Assembly (NCBI GenBank): GCA_025927935.1
Contig: JAICKM010000305.1
Span: forward strand, 1 to 7,912
Source of the DNA: Chloroflexia bacterium
GTDB taxonomy: Bacteria > Chloroflexota > Chloroflexia > QHBQ01 > JADMIH01
Direction of reading: 5' to 3'
DNA length: 7,912 bases
Positions 1-5,803 of the stretch are shown piece after piece. A program made the translations under genes and the position numbers. The notes beneath the pieces were generated by a model, which saw nothing but the letters and a program-made list of their open reading frames with translations, had not been told where the DNA came from and ran no database searches. Numbering within the stretch: position 1 is the first letter of the stretch; each line of letters starts with the position of its first letter.

Positions 1-329
1 CCTTGCAGCGGGGTCTGCGTCTCGATCAGGCGATAGAGGGCGCGGGCCAGGTCGGCGCGGCTGGGCAGCAGAATGGCGAAGTGATACAGGCCGGTGGCCG
101 ACCGGGGCGCGGGCTGCGCGCCCGGTTGCGCCGTCAGCCGCAGCAAGCCGGGACCGCCCTGCGGTCCCAGGGTCGCCGTGCCGGCGTCCTGCGCGAGAAC
201 CTGGAAGCCCAGGCGCGTGGTATAGAAGCGGATGGACCGCTCCAGATCGGCGACGGTCAGGGCGACCTGGCCCATCGCCGTATCGGGATGTAACACCGCG
301 GGCTGCGCGGCTTCCACCAAATTAGTCAT
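1..329 (-). CDS. CatE-like VOC family ring-cleaving dioxygenase, N-terminal part (cut by window edge)
   Basis: The first 109 residues of a vicinal-oxygen-chelate (VOC, glyoxalase/bleomycin-resistance/extradiol dioxygenase) protein; the rest lies beyond the left edge. The N-terminal betaalphabetabetabeta module is clear: GQVALTVADLERSIRFYTTR (residues 20-39), LGFQVLAQD, a short G-rich turn, LLRLTAQPGA, then TGLYHFAILLPSRADLA (79-95). The TGLYHFAILLP stretch and the DLERSIRFY motif match my recollection of Bacillus CatE, a two-domain enzyme of roughly 285 residues that opens catechols, so about 60 % of the gene is probably missing. His83 is a candidate metal ligand of this module; the first ligand position holds Gln21, so iron may be bound by the unseen second domain. 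The ATG at 329-327 is preceded by a perfect AGGAGG (337-342) with a 7-nt spacer. It lies 133 bp downstream of the YceI gene on the same strand and has no obvious promoter of its own. The family is near certain; the exact substrate is inference. Confidence 0.85.
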   Translation of the reverse strand, partial: MTNLVEAAQPAVLHPDTAMGQVALTVADLERSIRFYTTRLGFQVLAQDAGTATLGPQGGPGLLRLTAQPGAQPAPRSATGLYHFAILLPSRADLARALYRLIETQTPLQ

Positions 330-375
330 GATAAAACCTCCTGCTGCGAAGACATTGGTCCTCACCAGAGAACGA

Positions 376-415
376 TAAATGGACCGCGGAGCGATTGCGC
401 CCCGCGGTCCATTTA
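376..415 (-). terminator. Strong hairpin after the YceI gene (terminator or attenuator)
   Basis: Perfect 14-bp inverted repeat: TAAATGGACCGCGG at 376-389 and its complement at 402-415, with a 12-nt loop. It begins 47 nt past the YceI stop codon. The G+C-rich core with A/T at the open end, followed on the minus strand by only a short T-containing stretch, resembles an imperfect intrinsic terminator. The next gene starts 46 nt further and has no clear promoter, so partial read-through or an RNA-processing/stability hairpin are equally reasonable readings. Confidence 0.6.
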
Positions 416-428
416 CAGAGTAACTGCA

Positions 429-442
429 CCGGAGCGATCCGG
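429..442. repeat. Small perfect hairpin CCGGA-GCGA-TCCGG
   Basis: Five-bp stem (429-433 with 438-442) closed by GCGA. It lies between the YceI stop codon and the larger hairpin at 376-415. The nine bases CGGAGCGAT occur both here (430-438) and inside the larger hairpin (387-395), so the two structures share a sequence and could pair alternatively. Confidence 0.5.
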
Positions 443-462
443 CTTCAGATGATAGTGACAAA

Positions 463-1041
463 CTACGCGACCGGCCCGGCGACCGCTTCCTGCTCGGCGA
501 CTTCGGCGGCAACCGGCGCCGGCGCCGCGATCAACTCTACATCCAGCGCGATCTTAATCTGCTCGCCGACCAGCACGCCGCCGGTTTCCAGCGCCACGTT
601 CCAGTTGAGGCCGAAGTCCTTGCGGTTGATGGAACCGGTCACGGTGAAACCCCAGTGCGTGTTGCCCCACGGGTCCTTGCCCTGGCCCTCGTCGGTGGCC
701 TGGAAGCTGACTTCGCGCGTCACGTCCTTAATGGTCAGGTCGCCGTAGATCGTGTAGCGATCCGCGCCGGTCCGTTCCACCCGCGTGCTCTTGAACGTGA
801 TCGTCGGGTACTTCTCGGCTTCGAGGAAGTCGCCGGACCGCAGGTGCGCGTCGCGCTGCTCGTTGCCCGTGGTCAGGCTGGCCGCCTGCAAGGTCCACGC
901 GACGGACGAGCCTGTCAGGTCCTGCTCGTTCAGATTCACCGTGCCGTTAAATTCCGTGAACCGGCCGCGCACGGTCGAGATCATCATATGCTTCGCCGAA
1001 AACTCCACCGAACTGTGTGCGGAATCAATATTCCAAGCCAT
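463..1041 (-). CDS. YceI-family lipocalin-like protein (polyisoprenoid/quinone-binding fold)
   Basis: A 192-residue YceI-domain protein. Family hallmarks run in order: WNIDSAHSSVEFSAKHMMIS (3-22), VRGRFTEFNGTV, NEQRDAHLRSGDFLEAEKYP (60-79) followed by ITFKST, GDLTIKDVTREV (100-111), and RKDFGLNWN near 140. YceI proteins form an extended lipocalin-like beta barrel that holds a long isoprenoid chain such as a polyprenyl quinone; no enzymatic activity is established. There is no signal peptide, so this is the cytoplasmic form, unlike E. coli YceI. Residues about 172-192 form an Ala/Pro/Glu/Val tail beyond the usual end of the domain. The ATG at 1041-1039 is preceded by AAAGGAGA (1048-1055) at good spacing. 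The gene probably shares a transcript with the CatE-like VOC gene downstream; such pairs recur in quinone-stress loci. Family certain, physiological role inferred. Confidence 0.93.
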   Translation of the reverse strand: MAWNIDSAHSSVEFSAKHMMISTVRGRFTEFNGTVNLNEQDLTGSSVAWTLQAASLTTGNEQRDAHLRSGDFLEAEKYPTITFKSTRVERTGADRYTIYGDLTIKDVTREVSFQATDEGQGKDPWGNTHWGFTVTGSINRKDFGLNWNVALETGGVLVGEQIKIALDVELIAAPAPVAAEVAEQEAVAGPVA

Positions 1042-1207
1042 TGTATTTCTCCTTTACTCGGCCAGCCACCAGGGCCGGCCTGCTTTTATCTGGGTGGGGC
1101 GATCCCCTACCAGGGGGAACTGCCTTCAATGGTTATAGTGTAGCAAGCGTTTGTCCCGGCCAATGTCCTCGTGCCCGTCCTTATCCGCGCGTTACCCACG
1201 GGATCGG

Positions 1208-1246
1208 GTCCCAACTTGGCGCAGCAAGGTGCGTTGTGGTTGGGAC
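1208..1246. repeat. 8-bp inverted repeat GTCCCAAC / GTTGGGAC
   Basis: Perfect arms at 1208-1215 and 1239-1246 around a 23-nt loop. It is in the spacer about 170 bp upstream of YceI and 270 bp past the Rsm22-like gene. There is no T-run next to it, so it is not a typical intrinsic terminator. Function unknown. Confidence 0.35.
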
Positions 1247-1307
1247 GGTGCGGGGGGCCACGGGGCGGTGTAACAGAAGTTACCAGCCGGCCCTGATAGT
1301 GGGGTGT

Positions 1308-1330
1308 GTAGGGGCCGGTTTCAAACCGGC
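1308..1330. repeat. Dispersed REP-like palindrome (GGTTTCAAACC core, 'GAGFKPA' type)
   Basis: GCCGGTTT at 1314-1321 and AAACCGGC at 1323-1330 form perfect 8-bp arms around one central base, preceded by GTAGGG. From memory, the pattern GTAGGGGC-GGTTTCAAACC-GCCCCTAC is a widespread dispersed intergenic palindrome in Chloroflexota and several other phyla; when spuriously translated it reads GAGFKPA, as it does here. The right half decays after GGCTC, so this is a degenerate copy. Presence of the palindrome is certain; family membership is based on recollection. Confidence 0.6.
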
Positions 1331-1428
1331 TCGACGGGCGGGTAGGATTACTGCCGTAGGCGGCTCCTGCGGAAAGGCGGGGCCAACCCGGTGGCGCGGC
1401 GCGCTGTCTCGCGGGTAGATCAGGGCAC

Positions 1429-1516
1429 GAATCAGGTTTTAAATGTCACTCTTCGCTCCGCTCAGAATGACAATTCTGGTAGGATGGACTATTCAGCATG
1501 ACAAGAGGAATCAGGT
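1429..1516. mobile_element. Candidate miniature insertion: 70-bp repeat-bearing segment between 9-bp direct repeats
   Basis: The nine bases GAATCAGGT occur at 1429-1437 and again at 1508-1516, exactly flanking 70 bp. The enclosed segment carries TGTCA near its left end (1444-1448) and TGACA near its right end (1499-1503), plus the dispersed 'CHSERSEE' repeat. The arrangement looks like a target-site duplication around a non-autonomous element that landed at the 3' end of the Rsm22-like gene; the right repeat ends on the first base of that gene's stop triplet. No transposase is encoded nearby. Insertion is inferred from the repeats alone. Confidence 0.4.
1444..1473 (-). repeat. Dispersed 'CHSERSEE' repeat (GTCATTCTGAGCGGAGCGAAG type)
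   Basis: On the minus strand the segment reads TTGTCATTCTGAGCGGAG followed by CGAAGAGTGACA. It is an imperfect palindrome whose outer arms TGTCA/TGACA and TCT/AGA pair across one mismatch. This motif recurs in intergenic DNA of very diverse bacteria and gives the spurious peptide CHSERSEE, which appears here in frame. A second, truncated unit in the same orientation (TTGTCATGCTGA on the minus strand, 1493-1504) matches 11 of 12 bases at a 31-bp offset. Lying just past the Rsm22-like gene and followed by TTTAAAA on the minus strand, it may also act as that gene's 3'-end hairpin. Confidence 0.7.
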
Positions 1517-2517
1517 CATTCTTTAGTGGTGGGTTCGACGGGGATGGGCAGGGCATCGCCCCAGCGGTAGTCGCTGACCTCGCGGTAGCGCTCGCGGTCG
1601 CGCTTGAAGACGCGCGGGCGGACGATGCCGTCGCGGCTGGAGACGATGAGTTCGGCAAAGCCCTTGTGGATCTGTGGCTGGTGGATGAGCCGGCCCCAGA
1701 TGGGGTCGGTGCCGAAGCGGGCCATCGCGGCATAGGAGAATTTGCTTTCCTCCGAGCCTGCCACGGCGTCCTTAGCCCGGCGCTGGAACGCGGGCCGCTC
1801 CAGCCGCTGCGGGAAGTGGCACCAGTCGCCTTGCAGCGGGCAGGGCGCGTCATGGACGCAGGGGGCGATGGTGTGCGCGCCCGTCGCCAGCAACTGGTCG
1901 CGGGCGGCGCGCACGACCGGGAAGGCCGCCGAGGTGCCCGGCTCCACGATCAGCAGCAGGCCCGCGCAGTGGTCCCAGGCCCAGGCGACCAGCCGTTGGC
2001 GCACCGGCGCGTCGAGTTCGTTGAGCACATGGCCGAGGACCACCAGATCATAGCGGGGCGTATCGGCGGGCAAGGGGCCGTCCAGCACGATCTGCCGCCA
2101 GGTCGCGCGGGCTAGCGGGCGCGGGCCGCCGGCGGCAAGGCGTTGCCCCAGGGTGATGAACGCCGGCTCGCGCTCCCACGCCTGGAACGTACCCAGCGAC
2201 GGCCATTGCTCCAGAGCCGCCCAGAGCGCGGTACCCGGCCCGCTGCCCAGGTCGAGCATGGTGGTGGGGCGCCAGTCGGGGATGCGGGCGGCGGTGGCGG
2301 CCATGGCGCCGTGCAATTGCGCACAGGCGGCGGGCAGGATCAGGGCCGCGTAGCCCAGTGCGGCGGGCGCGCCGCGGGCCAGCGGGCGTTCGCCACCCGT
2401 CCGCTCGGCGCGATAGCGCTCGCTGAGGGCGCGCGCCGCGCTCATCCACTGCGACGCCGGGACATCCTTCAGCGCGGCGGCGACGGCCGCCTCCAGGGTG
2501 GCGGGGAGCGCTAACAC
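1516..2517 (-). CDS. Rsm22-family small ribosomal subunit-associated methyltransferase-like protein
   Basis: A 333-residue protein of the Rsm22 family (bacterial relatives of yeast Rsm22 and human METTL17, which act in mitochondrial small-subunit assembly). An N-terminal helix and the LSERYR motif (31-36) precede a Rossmann-type SAM-binding motif, LDLGSGPGTALWA (88-100). LVVLGHVLNEL (158-168) and LLIVEPGTSAAF (188-199) follow. Next comes the family cysteine cluster C220-x5-C226-x6-C233-H234, within CVHDAPCPLQGDWCHFPQRL, and then EESKFSYAAMAR. The C-terminal SSRDGIVR...YRWGD block is also typical. The fourth Cys expected before the DG turn is Ser293, so a canonical four-Cys Fe-S site looks incomplete. 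The start is GTG at 2517, overlapping the regulator's stop as GTGTTAG with no clear Shine-Dalgarno, which suggests translational coupling. Whether it methylates rRNA is unknown. Confidence 0.88.
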   Translation of the reverse strand: MLALPATLEAAVAAALKDVPASQWMSAARALSERYRAERTGGERPLARGAPAALGYAALILPAACAQLHGAMAATAARIPDWRPTTMLDLGSGPGTALWAALEQWPSLGTFQAWEREPAFITLGQRLAAGGPRPLARATWRQIVLDGPLPADTPRYDLVVLGHVLNELDAPVRQRLVAWAWDHCAGLLLIVEPGTSAAFPVVRAARDQLLATGAHTIAPCVHDAPCPLQGDWCHFPQRLERPAFQRRAKDAVAGSEESKFSYAAMARFGTDPIWGRLIHQPQIHKGFAELIVSSRDGIVRPRVFKRDRERYREVSDYRWGDALPIPVEPTTKE

Positions 2518-5500
2518 GGGGCCGTCGCGCTGGATGGCGCTTTGCGCCGCAGCCGGTCGGCCCAGGCCAGCAGGTGCGGGTGCGCGGCGTTCGCTAGGCG
2601 GGCCGTCGCCTGGGCCAGGGCCGCATCGGCGGCGGCATACTCGCCGCGCACCTTGTATAGCTCGGCCCGCCAGAGATCGATCTGCGTTTGCAGATAAGGC
2701 GCAATCAACGGCGCCGCCTCGGCCTGCGCCTGTTCGAGCAGCGCCAGCGCGCCGTCGAGGTCGCCCTGCGCCCGCCGGGCCAGGCTCAGGTTGGCGTGGT
2801 AGTTAGCGACCTGGCGGGTGTTCCCGGTATACTCGGCTTCGGCCAGCCCCCGCCGGAACCACGTTTCCGCCTCCGCGGGCCGGCCCTCGGCCAGGGCCAG
2901 TTCGCCACGCGTACTATAGAGATACTGGCGCGGCATACGCAGATCGCTGCGCTCGGTCATCGCCAGGGCTGTGTCGAGATGGCTGTGCGCCGCGTCCAGA
3001 TCGCCCGCCAGCAGCGCATGATAGGCGGCGTTGTTGTGACCCAGCACTTCCTGGAAGGGATCGCCCGCCGCCTGGGCGAAGGCAATGGCCTCGTCATAGG
3101 CCCGCCGCGCGCCAGGCAGGTCGCCACGCTGGGCGCACAGGTTGCCCAGTTCAAAGCGGCTCTGCCCCGCCAGATCGGGCAGGTGGTTCGCCGTCGCGAG
3201 GTCCGCTGCCTCGTTCAGATGGCGCTCGGCGTGGGCCGTATCGTCCTCGCGCGCCAGGTGCCCGGCCCCCAGCAAGAAGTGGGCACGGGCATGGGCCGCC
3301 GGATCGGCGTCCGGGTCGAGATCGGGCAGGGCCAGTTCCACCCAGTGCAGCAATTCATCCGGGCGGGCGGCGGGCAAATAGGTTTCGGCGATACTCAGGG
3401 CGGCGCGGGCCACATCGGCGCGCCGCCCTGCCGCCTGGAAGCCCGCGCGGGCGGCGCGATACGCGGCCCGCGCGCCGGCCATATCCCCCTGACGCATCAA
3501 CGCCTGGCCCAGCCCTATCTGGCGGTCCGGCGCCGGTTCCAGCGCCAGCGCCTGGCGGTAGAAGTCGGCGGCTTCGGCGGGGGCGGCGAGGGCCAGAGCG
3601 CGCTGGGCGGCCATTTCCGCATAGGCGGCGGCGCGCGCCGGATCGCCCGCGGCCTCGTAATGGGCGGCCAGTCGCCCGGCGATGACCGGCAGGCGGCCCG
3701 CGTACTCGGCTTCGCGCGCCTCGGCGGCGCGGCGGTGGATAAACGCCCGGCGCGCGCCGCTCAAGCCGTCGCGCACCACGGTCGCCACGAACGGATGGTT
3801 GAAGCTGTAGCGCCCGCCCACTTCCCGCAGCACCCCCGCTTCCAGCAGCGTGTCGAGCGCGTCGAGCGTCTCTTCTTCGCCCCGGCCACTGGTGCGGCGC
3901 AGAGTCGGGAAGTCGAAATCGGGTTCCAGCACGGCGGCGGCCTGCGCGACCTGGCGTGCCGTCTCCGGCAGGCGATCCAGGCGGGCGCGCACGAGTTCGG
4001 CCAGCACGGGCGGCACATCGCCGGGCGTGGCCTGGCATAACTCGATCAGGAAATAGGGATTGCCCGCGCTCTGCTCCTGCACCTGGGCGGCCAGCGCCGG
4101 GTCGCCGCCCAACTCGGTGACGAGGGTGACCGATTCCGCGGGCGTGAGGCGTTCCAGCGCGATGCGCCGGGTCAGTCCCTCGCGGCCCCACCCGGCGATC
4201 TGGTGGATCAGCGCGGGCGGCGCCTCTTCGGGCCGGTAGGCGGCCACCAGCAGCAGCGCGGCCTCGCGCATACGGTGAACCAGGTAGCCCAGCCAGTCGA
4301 GCGTGGCGTTGTCGGCCCAGTGCAGGTCGTCGATGAAGAAGACCAGCGGCTGCCCGCCCAGCGCCAGCACACACTGCACAAACGCCTCGAAGACGCGGCG
4401 CCGCTCCTCAGCGGCGGGCAGCACGGCGGGCGCCGGCAGATCGGGCAGCGTGGCCCGCACCTCCGGTAGGATGCGCGCGATCTCGGCCAGCCAGATCGGC
4501 GGGACGGGCGACGGCGGGGTGAACAGGCGGCTCACGTAGGCCCGGTTGCCGAACAGTTCGATCAGCGGAGCGAACGGCAGGGCCTGCGTCGCTTCCAGGC
4601 AGCGCGTCTCCAGCACCGGTTCGTCCGGCGGCAGGGTCGCCGCCCACTCGCTCCAGAGCCGCGACTTGCCAATGCCCACTTCGCCGGTCAACAGCACCAC
4701 GCGGGCGTGCCCCCCGGCTGCCGTTGCCCGTGCGGCGTCGAGCGCCGCACGCTCCGCCTGCCGCCCGATATAGGGCGCCTGCGGTGGCCCGCCGGGAATC
4801 GACGGGCGGCGCCCGGCGCGGGGCGGGGGAGAGGGGGCGGAGGCCGGCGGCGGGGCGGCGGGCTGCAACGTGCCGTCCAGGATCGCCGTGCGTAGTGCCT
4901 CGGTCTCTGCCAGCGGCTCCACGCCCAGTTCGCGGTCGAGCGTGGCCCGCAACGTGTCGTACTGGCGCAGGGCTTCGGGACGCTCGCCCAGCCGGGCATG
5001 GGCCTCCATCAGCGCCCGGTACATCGGCTCTTGCAGGTTGTCGCGGGCCAGCGCCAGCCGGGCCAGTGCGATCACTTCGCGCCAGTCGCCCGCCCGGCGG
5101 TAGGTCTCGATCAGCGAGGCCAGTAGGTGCAGGTAGCGTTGCTCCAGCCGCTCGCGCTCCGTGGTCAGCCAGAGGTCGAAATCAGCCGTCTCGGCGAAGG
5201 AGAGGCCGTCGAGCAGGTTGCCGCTATAAAGGTCGAGCGCCGCGCGGCGTTCAGCGGTCCCGCCGGACGGGTCGACTTGCTCTCCGGCCCGCGCCTCGAA
5301 CTCGCGCACATCGATCCAGACCGCCGGTTCAATGTCCAGCCGATCCTCGGTCGTGCGCAGCACCTCGTCGCCCAGCGCCTTGCGGATGGTCCACAGCGTG
5401 TTGCGCAGATTCTTGCGTGCGGCGTCGGCGAAGCTCTCCGGCCAGAGCAGGTCGAGCAGATGCTCGCGCGTCTGCGGCGCCCCGGTCACGGCGAGGTAGC

Positions 5501-5597
5501 CCAGCAGCGCGACCGCTTTGGCCGGAGGTAAGTCAATGGGCACGCCGTCGCGCTCGAAGCGCGCGGGTCCCAGGAAGTGCAGCCGGAGCGATGCCAT
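2511..5597 (-). CDS. SARP/AfsR-type transcriptional activator: winged helix, BTAD, AAA ATPase, TPR
   Basis: A 1028-residue multidomain regulator. Residues 1-97 form an OmpR/PhoB-like winged helix (LRLHFLGPARFERDGVPIDL, LLGYLAVTG, HLLDLLWPE, ARKNLRNTLWTIRKALGD). Residues about 98-243 are the bacterial transcriptional activation domain (LYSGNLLDGL, WLTTERERLEQRY, RALMEAHARLGERPEALRQY). A Pro/Ala-rich linker (246-272) leads to an AAA_16/STAND-type ATPase: YIGRQAER, Walker A GEVGIGKS (305-312), and Walker B LVFFIDDLHWAD (418-429). From about 640 to the end the chain is Ala-rich helical TPR-like repeats. Such proteins bind direct repeats near a promoter and recruit RNA polymerase, with ATP and TPR contacts controlling activity; the inducing signal is unknown. 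The ATG sits 7 nt after a TATAAT box and has no Shine-Dalgarno. It is the first gene of a pair with the Rsm22-like gene and diverges from the carbonic anhydrase, an obvious possible target. Confidence 0.93.
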   Translation of the reverse strand: MASLRLHFLGPARFERDGVPIDLPPAKAVALLGYLAVTGAPQTREHLLDLLWPESFADAARKNLRNTLWTIRKALGDEVLRTTEDRLDIEPAVWIDVREFEARAGEQVDPSGGTAERRAALDLYSGNLLDGLSFAETADFDLWLTTERERLEQRYLHLLASLIETYRRAGDWREVIALARLALARDNLQEPMYRALMEAHARLGERPEALRQYDTLRATLDRELGVEPLAETEALRTAILDGTLQPAAPPPASAPSPPPRAGRRPSIPGGPPQAPYIGRQAERAALDAARATAAGGHARVVLLTGEVGIGKSRLWSEWAATLPPDEPVLETRCLEATQALPFAPLIELFGNRAYVSRLFTPPSPVPPIWLAEIARILPEVRATLPDLPAPAVLPAAEERRRVFEAFVQCVLALGGQPLVFFIDDLHWADNATLDWLGYLVHRMREAALLLVAAYRPEEAPPALIHQIAGWGREGLTRRIALERLTPAESVTLVTELGGDPALAAQVQEQSAGNPYFLIELCQATPGDVPPVLAELVRARLDRLPETARQVAQAAAVLEPDFDFPTLRRTSGRGEEETLDALDTLLEAGVLREVGGRYSFNHPFVATVVRDGLSGARRAFIHRRAAEAREAEYAGRLPVIAGRLAAHYEAAGDPARAAAYAEMAAQRALALAAPAEAADFYRQALALEPAPDRQIGLGQALMRQGDMAGARAAYRAARAGFQAAGRRADVARAALSIAETYLPAARPDELLHWVELALPDLDPDADPAAHARAHFLLGAGHLAREDDTAHAERHLNEAADLATANHLPDLAGQSRFELGNLCAQRGDLPGARRAYDEAIAFAQAAGDPFQEVLGHNNAAYHALLAGDLDAAHSHLDTALAMTERSDLRMPRQYLYSTRGELALAEGRPAEAETWFRRGLAEAEYTGNTRQVANYHANLSLARRAQGDLDGALALLEQAQAEAAPLIAPYLQTQIDLWRAELYKVRGEYAAADAALAQATARLANAAHPHLLAWADRLRRKAPSSATAPC

Positions 5598-5604
5598 AGC
5601 TGCT

Positions 5605-5633
5605 ATTATACTGGTAAGCCCGGCCCGCGTCTA
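5605..5633 (-). promoter_or_regulatory. Sigma-70-like promoter of the SARP-type regulator (leaderless)
   Basis: On the minus strand a perfect TATAAT (5610-5605) is preceded, after a 17-nt spacer, by TAGACG (5633-5628), four of six matches to TTGACA. Transcription starting 6-8 nt past the -10 box would begin at or within two bases of the ATG at 5597, so the mRNA should have essentially no 5' leader. The missing Shine-Dalgarno agrees with this. Confidence 0.65.
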
Positions 5634-5661
5634 ATGGGGTGCGCGCGCCGGACGTATGGGG
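5634..5661 (-). promoter_or_regulatory. Direct repeat CCCCAT, 22 bp apart, abutting the -35 box
   Basis: On the minus strand CCCCAT occurs at 5661-5656 and 5639-5634, start-to-start 22 bp (two helical turns); the proximal copy touches the -35 hexamer of the regulator promoter. SARP-type activators typically bind short direct repeats in 11- or 22-bp register next to or overlapping -35, so this could be an autoregulatory or shared site for the divergent genes. Six-base repeats can arise by chance in G/C-rich DNA. Confidence 0.3.
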
Positions 5662-5721
5662 CAAGACCTGGGCGGCGCGGATGCGAAACCACACTAGAGA
5701 CGCGGAACCGGGACCAAGTGG

Positions 5722-5750
5722 TTGCATCTATTGGCCTCGCCGGATATAGT
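5722..5750 (+). promoter_or_regulatory. Sigma-70-like promoter of the carbonic anhydrase gene
   Basis: TTGCAT (5722-5727) and TATAGT (5745-5750) are separated by exactly 17 nt. The predicted start near 5757 gives a leader of about 46 nt to the ATG at 5804 that contains a purine-rich ribosome-binding stretch. By contrast it leaves only about 7 nt before the alternative GTG at 5765. Confidence 0.6.
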
Positions 5751-5780
5751 GGTCCAGTGAACTTGTGACCTCAGAGACCC

Positions 5781-5791
5781 AGGGGAAAGGA
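5781..5791 (+). promoter_or_regulatory. Purine-rich ribosome-binding stretch deciding the carbonic anhydrase start
   Basis: AGGGGAAAGGA ends 12 nt before the ATG at 5804. The spacing is somewhat long, but no comparable stretch precedes the in-frame GTG at 5765. This is the reason the shorter protein is preferred. Confidence 0.45.
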
Positions 5792-5803
5792 CTACATCAG
5801 ACT

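Larger units (their letters stand above)
1042..1428. other. Gene-free spacer upstream of YceI with several palindromes
   Basis: No credible gene is visible here on either strand; together with the repeat unit at 1429-1516 it separates the Rsm22-like gene from YceI. It holds the YceI leader, a weak -10-like TATAAC on the minus strand (1132-1137) without a convincing -35, and a 5-bp hairpin CCCCT-ACC-AGGGG at 1104-1116 inside that leader. It also holds an 8-bp inverted repeat (1208-1215 / 1239-1246), a small GTAAC-AGAA-GTTAC hairpin (1270-1283), and the palindrome at 1308-1330 listed separately. A 133-codon plus-strand reading frame (1017-1418) crosses it but looks random in composition. Confidence 0.6.

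Noticed and set aside
3..293. 96-codon plus-strand frame at the left edge
   Set aside because: Antisense to the CatE-like VOC gene, which has a perfect ribosome-binding site and clear family motifs.
1017..1418. 133-codon plus-strand frame in the spacer
   Set aside because: Overlaps the YceI start in antisense and translates the GGTTTCAAACC palindrome as GAGFKPA; no domain or ribosome-binding site, so not a gene.
1042..1515. CRISPR array or tRNA in the repeat-rich spacer
   Set aside because: The repeats are single palindromes or two-copy fragments without regular spacers, and no cloverleaf could be drawn.
1446..1853. 135-codon minus-strand frame ending in CHSERSEE
   Set aside because: Out-of-frame overlap with the Rsm22-like gene; its end is the spurious translation of the dispersed repeat.
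2688..4040. 450-codon plus-strand open frame
   Set aside because: Lies wholly antisense to the SARP-type regulator; the composition (Gln/Arg/Gly-rich, no recognisable domain) is what a mirrored G/C-rich coding frame yields.
3355..4374. 339-codon minus-strand open frame
   Set aside because: Same-strand out-of-frame shadow of the regulator's ATPase/TPR region; Arg/Gly/Ala-rich low-complexity translation.
4724..5599. 291-codon plus-strand open frame
   Set aside because: Antisense to the N-terminal half of the regulator, dominated by Arg/Ala/Pro/Gly with no domain; a codon-bias shadow.
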